The translations under genes and the position numbers were made by a program. Of a DNA stretch of 64,000 nucleotides, positions 59,179 to 64,000 are shown piece by piece. Positions within the stretch are counted from its first letter, which is position 1, and the number at the start of each line of letters is the position of its first letter. Origin of the DNA: Planctomycetota bacterium (GTDB lineage: Bacteria > Planctomycetota > PUPC01 > JACPCR01); contig JACPCR010000054.1 of the NCBI GenBank assembly GCA_016179685.1, forward strand, positions 124,001 to 188,000. Reading direction: 5' to 3'. The notes beneath the pieces were generated by a model. It had not been told where the DNA came from. It did not search any database and saw only the letters and a list, made by a program, of their open reading frames with translations.

Positions 59179-62100
59179 CTAACGGACGGCTTCGAGCACC
59201 AGGTCTCCGAATCTCCGGTAATCGCCGGCGTAATCGAAAGAGGCCGGCCAGTAGCCGCGGTTCAGGAGTTTCACGGCCACGAGATCGAGGGCGGGGCAGA
59301 CCAGGACGTAACAGTGTGTTCCGCCGCCGTGCCCGAAAGTGCCCGCGGGGGCCGTGTCCGGCAACTCGCTGCTCCTCCAGTCGCCCGCGACGAGCCACGC
59401 ACAGGCGCGATCGGGCACTTCCTGGCGCAAGGGACCCCGAACCTGCGGAGAGGTCAGCAGCCGCACGGTGGTGGTGCTCAGGATTTGCTTTCCCTTCCAC
59501 CGCCCTCGATTCAGGTACATCTCGCCCAAGGCGGCCAGGTCTCTCGCGCTGACGTAGAGTCCCGCCATGCCGCGGCCTTCGGGTCCCCAGGGATCGAGCC
59601 AGCCGGCATCCTGGGGCGACTTCACCGCCGGGACAATCTCGGTCTCATCATCGCCGGGCGACAGGAAGCCTGATTCGCTCAGTCCCATCGGCTCGAAAAG
59701 GCGGTGCTTCATGAGCTGCCCGAAGCCGTCCTCGCCCAAGATACGAGCCATGGCGAAGGCCAGGAGGTCCATTCCCGGATTGCTGTAGTGAAGCTTCTCG
59801 CCAGGCGGTGAGGCCAGTTTGACCGTGCGCCAGTCGCCGTCTCCGGGCAATCCGCTTGTGTGCGTAGCCAGATGCCGGAAGGTCACGCGTTCCCGGCCCT
59901 GGCCCGTGAGCTCCGGGACGACGCGGTGAACCGAGTCATCGAGGCTGACCTTTCCGGCGTCGATGGCGAGTCCGAGGGCGGTGGCGACGTAGGCCTTGGT
60001 GACGGACCAGATCGGAAACCTCGAGCGGGCGTCGACGGCCCTCGATGCGGGCGACGAGTTGTGCCGCCCGCGATACCATTCGAGAAGCGTGCGGCCGCGC
60101 TGGCGGATCAGAATGGCCGCCGCGCTGGCGGCTTCGAGCGAGACCATGCTCGACTCCACGTGGGTGATGACGTCTCGAAAACGCTCCCACTCGGGCACCT
60201 CTTCGAGCACCAGGCGGTCGCCTGACGGCCGCTCGGGGCTGCGCCTGGCCCGGTAAACGTGCAATCCGGCGAGCTTGGGGCACAGCAGGACGTCGCCGTG
60301 AAGCTCGCCGATGTTCCAGCCGATGACGTCGTAGCCCGGGACCGTCAGGTCGTCCGGCGTTCCACGGGCGGAACGGTCCGGAGCGTCCTCGAAGTGCTCG
60401 TCAGGAGCGGATTCATTATCCAGAAGGCTCGGGGCGTCGGCGGCGTCAAAGAAATCGCGGTGTGCATCGTCGAGGCTGATTCGGGCGGACGAAGCGTCGT
60501 CCGCACCGTCCCCGTCAGGCGCGCCAGGCCGAATGTCCCTAGCCTCGAAGCCGCCTTCGCGGGCCGGATGGACGATCGGATCGGCGCGGAGGTCATAAAT
60601 CTTGACGCCGCCCCAGTAGTCCGCGGCATAAAGAAAATCCCCGTCGATGAAAAAATCGGGGATGAACGCCCCCTGGGGCAGGGGACGCCGTTCGTGCCCG
60701 CCCCGGGTGAAGCGTGCGGCCCGGAGCGGAAAGGTCGCCACCCGGCTCGCCGCCGCGGGGTCCGACACGTCGTAGACGAGAAGCCGCTGGTTGTTGTCCG
60801 CCTCGACGCCTTGCAGAAGATAGAGCCGGAAGCCGTGCAGCCCCAGCACGCGGCCAGAACCCTGCCAGGAATAGGCCGGCACGCGAATCTCCGCGTCCTC
60901 GATGCGGCCCTGCGGGACGGGTCGGTAGGGGTCCAGCACGCCCAGGATGGCCACACCACCGTTCTTGACGGCGTAAAGGCGGGTCGTCGTGGCCAGGCTG
61001 TCAGAGTAGGGACCGGCGTAGTCGGGCGGCAATCGGCTGGGGAGGCCGAGCCGGAAAGGCGCGGCGGGCCGGCGGAGGTCGTAGACCTCGAGAAACGTTG
61101 CAGGCTGACCCTCGTGCTGGCCATTGACCAGGAGGTAGCCAAGGTGTCCGGCGGCACGCATGGGGCACGAGAAGCCCAGGCCGAGGCGCCCGGCCTCCCT
61201 CGGCCTGGCCGGGTCCGTGGCATCCACGAATCGATAGAAAGCTTCCTCCCAGGCCTTGTTGTAAAAGCACGTGCCCGCGGCCAGGTCCGTGACCGACCCG
61301 AGCCCGTTCCGCCAGAAGCCCTTCAGAAGGGGCCGGAGGGGGTCCCGAACATCGAAGAGCGCCTCGGTCCCGCCCCGCTCCAGGGAAGCGATGGCGAGAT
61401 CGCCCGAAAGCCGGAGGGACTGAATCTCGCCAGCCGTGTGGCAGAGGCCCGCCGGCTGGCGGTTTCCGTCCGGCCCGGCTTCCTCCTCATGGGGAAGGAA
61501 CAGCCGGACTTCTCCGTCCTTCGAATCCAGGGCGCGCTTCAGAGTTTCCCTTGTGTCCAGACACCAGAGGCCGAAGTTGCCGTCGGTGGCCACGACGCGG
61601 CCACCCTCGACAGAAATCTGCGCCGGATCGAAGTGGCGGCCCGTCAGGCGCGCCAATCGCCGCGGCCGTGCAGGATTCTCCAGATCATAAATGAGAAGGC
61701 CCGGCTGCTCCTTCTTGCCCTCGGGCGCCCTCTGCGAGATGTAGAGGCGCTTACCCTCCGCGGCGAAGCCGCCGGACCCGCCCAGGCCCGCGAGTGGAGG
61801 CGTGACGGCAAGCCGTTCCTGCTCGAACCGGCCGGCAAAAACGATGACGACGCGGTGGTCTTGCAGAAGCACGTAGAAAAAGTCACTGGATACGGCGGCC
61901 CCAAGAGGTTTGCCCGGCAGCGGCAGGGACCGCGCGGTCTTGGGACGCAACGGGTTCGTGATGTCCAGGATGTCGAGAGACTTTTCTCCGGTGCGATAAG
62001 CGACGCCGCGGTGGAAAAGGCCGGGCGCGGCCGCAGTCGGGTCCATCAAGCCCAGGTCCAGAGGCCGATGGGCCTGGGTCAGGTCCAGGACGTGCCAGCC

Positions 62101-62892
62101 CGCCACTGCCGGGTCCGGCGGCTGCGGGCCCTCCCAGCCGACGTGCACGTACGCCCACGGGCCGCAAAGGACGAACGCGCCCGTGGTCGCTGGGGCTCGA
62201 AGGCAGAACTGACCAGAAATCCTTGGATGCCGGGGATTCGAGACGTTCACCGCCAGCAGCCCGTTGTCACTGCTGGAGACGAACGCCAGGTCGCCCAGAA
62301 GCTGCGGCGGATACCGGAGGTCATGCCCCACGTCGATGGCCGAGACGGTCTCGGGAAGGAGCGGGTCCGACACATCGATCACCTGGAAGCCCCGGCAGCT
62401 CCCGCCATTCGACAGGTAGGCGTAACGGCCGTGCAGGAGCACCCCGCTGGGCGTCCCGTGCGGCGTCCGTGAAACGCTGACTCTCTCGAGGGGCTGGCCC
62501 GGATTCCCCTCTGAAAATTTCAGTCGCCCGGTGACCGGATCGAGGGCGATGAATCCGCCGGGCACGTGCACGCCTGGCCAGCCCGCGGCGTCGGAAAGGT
62601 CCTGGTAACGGACCCGCCGCGGCGATCGGAAGTTGCCGGTCTCCGCCCACGCTGCGGAAGCGACGTCAAGCCCTTCGTCAAGGACGCGGAAACCGCCCGC
62701 CGCCCCGTAAAGACGCTCCACGTCGCCGGGCCGCAGCCGGCGACCCCCGAGCGGCAGCCGAAGCGGCTGCGCCCGGCCCGTCGGATCGAGCGAGAAAGTG
62801 AAGGGGTTGTCGTCCCCGGCGTCGTGCCAGAGGACCTCCGCAGGGCTTGGCAGGGCGTCAAAGAGGATCAGAGAGGGAATCCAGAGGGCCAC
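59179..62892 (-). CDS. LVIVD beta-propeller fused to a class-C-type beta-lactamase-like domain
   Basis: A 1237-residue, probably exported two-part protein. From about 25 to 880 it has repeated LVIVD-type blades (GFQVIDVSDPLLPETVSAID, LLAVNVSNPRHPRISGQF, SLDILDITNPLRPKTARSLP, LLIYDLENPARPRRLARLTG, LLVYDVSDPAAASRVATF). An acidic linker follows, then a serine-hydrolase domain with SVTK (SxxK), YSNPG (YxN-like) and HGGG (KTG-like triad). Homologues are beta-lactamase-fold esterases or D-peptidases rather than resistance enzymes. I use GTG 62892 (MALWIPSLILFDALPSPAEV) as start, but an ATG at 62908 would give a better signal peptide if the A7 run at 62896 were one base shorter. Frame upstream of that is repeat-derived. 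Confidence 0.8.
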   Translation of the reverse strand: MALWIPSLILFDALPSPAEVLWHDAGDDNPFTFSLDPTGRAQPLRLPLGGRRLRPGDVERLYGAAGGFRVLDEGLDVASAAWAETGNFRSPRRVRYQDLSDAAGWPGVHVPGGFIALDPVTGRLKFSEGNPGQPLERVSVSRTPHGTPSGVLLHGRYAYLSNGGSCRGFQVIDVSDPLLPETVSAIDVGHDLRYPPQLLGDLAFVSSSDNGLLAVNVSNPRHPRISGQFCLRAPATTGAFVLCGPWAYVHVGWEGPQPPDPAVAGWHVLDLTQAHRPLDLGLMDPTAAAPGLFHRGVAYRTGEKSLDILDITNPLRPKTARSLPLPGKPLGAAVSSDFFYVLLQDHRVVIVFAGRFEQERLAVTPPLAGLGGSGGFAAEGKRLYISQRAPEGKKEQPGLLIYDLENPARPRRLARLTGRHFDPAQISVEGGRVVATDGNFGLWCLDTRETLKRALDSKDGEVRLFLPHEEEAGPDGNRQPAGLCHTAGEIQSLRLSGDLAIASLERGGTEALFDVRDPLRPLLKGFWRNGLGSVTDLAAGTCFYNKAWEEAFYRFVDATDPARPREAGRLGLGFSCPMRAAGHLGYLLVNGQHEGQPATFLEVYDLRRPAAPFRLGLPSRLPPDYAGPYSDSLATTTRLYAVKNGGVAILGVLDPYRPVPQGRIEDAEIRVPAYSWQGSGRVLGLHGFRLYLLQGVEADNNQRLLVYDVSDPAAASRVATFPLRAARFTRGGHERRPLPQGAFIPDFFIDGDFLYAADYWGGVKIYDLRADPIVHPAREGGFEARDIRPGAPDGDGADDASSARISLDDAHRDFFDAADAPSLLDNESAPDEHFEDAPDRSARGTPDDLTVPGYDVIGWNIGELHGDVLLCPKLAGLHVYRARRSPERPSGDRLVLEEVPEWERFRDVITHVESSMVSLEAASAAAILIRQRGRTLLEWYRGRHNSSPASRAVDARSRFPIWSVTKAYVATALGLAIDAGKVSLDDSVHRVVPELTGQGRERVTFRHLATHTSGLPGDGDWRTVKLASPPGEKLHYSNPGMDLLAFAMARILGEDGFGQLMKHRLFEPMGLSESGFLSPGDDETEIVPAVKSPQDAGWLDPWGPEGRGMAGLYVSARDLAALGEMYLNRGRWKGKQILSTTTVRLLTSPQVRGPLRQEVPDRACAWLVAGDWRSSELPDTAPAGTFGHGGGTHCYVLVCPALDLVAVKLLNRGYWPASFDYAGDYRRFGDLVLEAVR

Positions 62893-63410
62893 CCCAAAAA
62901 AACCGCATGGTGGATGACCCGCGCTCCTCCATTTCCCACCGCTGCGGCGATGCTCTACAATGAGGGAACAACAGGGTTTGTCCTCCGTGGCATGAGACCG
63001 AACCTTCGGAAACGTCAATCTCAGAACATGAAGCATGCGCAAATCAAATGCTTTTCTTGGATTTTGGGCCCCAAGCGCTTCAGGCGGGCGAAGCCCGCAA
63101 CCCAGCAAGGGTGCAAAAGGTGTCAGGGTTCAGGGTTCAGGAATCAACTGACTCCCGACCCGCCTCCCACCGGGACAAGTCTGGCGGGACACCTTTCAAC
63201 TTCTCCACCGGATGCCAGCCGGATGCCAGCGTATTGGGCGCGGCGCGGAGAAGTGACACCCTAAGACTCTGACACGGCGGAGCCTCAGACCATTGGAACA
63301 TCCTATTTTGTTTCAAGATGAGGGGTCATCGGCGCAGTCCTGAACGCCAAGGTCAGCATGATGACGCCACAAGTGAAATTCCGCAATCCTGAAGCAGGTC
63401 AACCACGGAT
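62893..63410. other. Divergent gap before ribD, repeat-bearing
   Basis: This 518-bp divergent region holds the three-hairpin element (63081-63270) and the 5' flank of the LVIVD gene, including a GGAGGAG-like ribosome binding site read on the minus strand. Nothing else gene-like was seen. Confidence 0.65.
63081..63270 (+). repeat. Three-hairpin intergenic element, copy D
   Basis: The longest copy. GGCGGGCGAAGCCCGCAACC, CAGCAAGGGTGCAAAAGGTG, the GTGTCAG...CTGACTC stem, an expanded middle with two GCCGGATGCCAGC words, and GCGCGGCGCGGAGAAGTGAC, ending CCCTAAGACTCTGA. It lies between divergent genes. Confidence 0.85.
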
Positions 63411-64000
63411 ATGCCTCCCTGGGACGAACGAGAGAAGTGTTTCATGCGTCGTGCCCTGGCGCTGGCTGGCCGAGGACGCGGCCGCGTCGAGCCGAACCCG
63501 ATGGTCGGAGCGGTGGTAGTCCGCGGCGGCCGGATCATCGGTGAGGGCTACCACCGGCAGTTTGGCGGCCCGCATGCCGAGGTGCACGCCCTGGCCGGTG
63601 CGGGCGCGTCCGCCTGCGGCGCGGCGCTCTACGTCACCCTCGAGCCGTGCGATCATCACGGCAAGACGCCGCCCTGCACCGAGGCCATCGTCGCGGCGGG
63701 GGTACACCGCGTCGTCGCTGCCATGCAGGACCCGGACGAACGGGTTTCGGGCCGGGGCGTGCGCCGGCTGCGCCGCGCCGGGCTCGACGTCGAGATGGGG
63801 CTGTGCCGGGAAGAGGCCCGGGCGCTCAACGCACCCTATCTGAAACTCAAGACGCGGCACGTCCCCTACGTCACGGCCAAGTGGGCGATGACGCTCGACG
63901 GCCGCATCGCCTCCCTGGCTCACGAAGCCCGCTGGATCACCTCGGAGGCGGCCCGTCGGCACGGACACCGCGCCCGCAGCCTCTCCGATGCCATCCTGGT
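63411..64000 (+). CDS. ribD: Riboflavin biosynthesis protein RibD, N-terminal part (cut by window edge)
   Basis: RibD deaminates and then reduces the first pyrimidine intermediate of riboflavin synthesis. The visible 196 residues contain the deaminase domain: MPPWDEREKCFMRRALALAG, RVEPNPMVGAVVVRGGRIIG, zinc ligands in FGGPHAEVHAL (catalytic HAE) and LEPCDHHGKTPPC (two Cys), VVAAMQDPDERVSGRGVRRL, and the start of the reductase domain at VPYVTAKWAMTLDGRIASLA. The gene runs off the right edge. ATG at 63411 gives the normal start. It follows the repeat element by 140 nt and may head a rib operon not seen here. Confidence 0.96.
   Translation, partial: MPPWDEREKCFMRRALALAGRGRGRVEPNPMVGAVVVRGGRIIGEGYHRQFGGPHAEVHALAGAGASACGAALYVTLEPCDHHGKTPPCTEAIVAAGVHRVVAAMQDPDERVSGRGVRRLRRAGLDVEMGLCREEARALNAPYLKLKTRHVPYVTAKWAMTLDGRIASLAHEARWITSEAARRHGHRARSLSDAIL

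Noticed and set aside
59179-60250. Beta-lactam resistance gene
   Set aside because: SxxK, YxN and HxG motifs are shared by esterases and D-peptidases; fusion to an LVIVD propeller argues against a classical AmpC enzyme.

Overview
The window is about 64 kb of GC-rich bacterial DNA from what looks like an uncultivated, Gram-negative (two-membrane) heterotroph. An OprO/OprP-type porin, several Sec-type signal peptides and secreted TPR proteins argue for an outer membrane. The mix of DUF4159/DUF4175 proteins, Gfo/Idh/MocA oxidoreductases, a PhyH dioxygenase, a heparinase-like protein and a large LamG/CBM9-like secreted protein resembles Planctomycetes, Hydrogenedentes and related lineages. That placement is inference; there is no rRNA here to settle it.

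Layout from left to right: the C-terminal part of uvrA (3-1220); a repeat-rich gap; an apparent operon of class-III aminotransferase, P-II signal protein and a large XPB-N-like protein (1824-5906); a D-2-hydroxyacid dehydrogenase, a DUF4037 protein, an S2P protease, tRNA-Met and a PhyH dioxygenase (6.2-10.6 kb); a C45 acyltransferase, an IS remnant and an ArsR regulator (10.6-12.8 kb); the ubiX - UPF0261 - PEP-hydrolase-like operon read leftward (13.1-15.8 kb), divergent from an unknown coiled-coil/GNAT-like gene; rsfS; an ABC exporter group (17.8-23.2 kb); a heparinase-like and a gamma-glutamyltransferase-like enzyme (23.4-27.6 kb); asnB divergent from an oxidoreductase-acetyltransferase fusion (28.3-31.9 kb); an amidohydrolase; a leftward block of secreted coiled-coil, zinc-ribbon/TPR, DUF4175 and duplicated DUF4159 proteins (33.4-42.2 kb); a secreted TPR protein and a 1289-residue LamG/CBM9-like protein (42.5-48.2 kb); a tandem universal stress protein; a decayed ParDE module; two membrane proteins with a phosphate-selective porin (49.8-52.5 kb); phosphoketolase and acetate kinase (53.2-57.2 kb); a second Gfo/Idh oxidoreductase, a broken toxin-antitoxin-like locus with an AT-rich inverted repeat (58.4-58.8 kb); a DUF4383-like protein; an LVIVD-propeller/beta-lactamase fusion; and the start of ribD at the right edge.

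Functionally the window mixes housekeeping (uvrA, rsfS, ribD, tRNA-Met), nitrogen and carbon control (P-II, AsnB, phosphoketolase plus acetate kinase giving acetate and ATP), envelope and nucleotide-sugar work (oxidoreductase-acetyltransferase fusion, porin, ABC exporter) and breakdown of external polymers or peptides.

The most unusual content lies between genes. There are several families of dispersed hairpin elements: perfect palindromes sharing the core AGTGCGGNNGCACT that abut stop codons, hairpins whose arms covary between copies, a multi-hairpin element of about 130-190 bp found 5' of genes in six places, a second element of about 210 bp in two copies, and a duplicated 145-bp block. Two toxin-antitoxin-like loci and one IS transposase are visible only as remnants. 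Three genes carry a TATAAT box 9-11 nt before the start codon, which suggests leaderless mRNAs.
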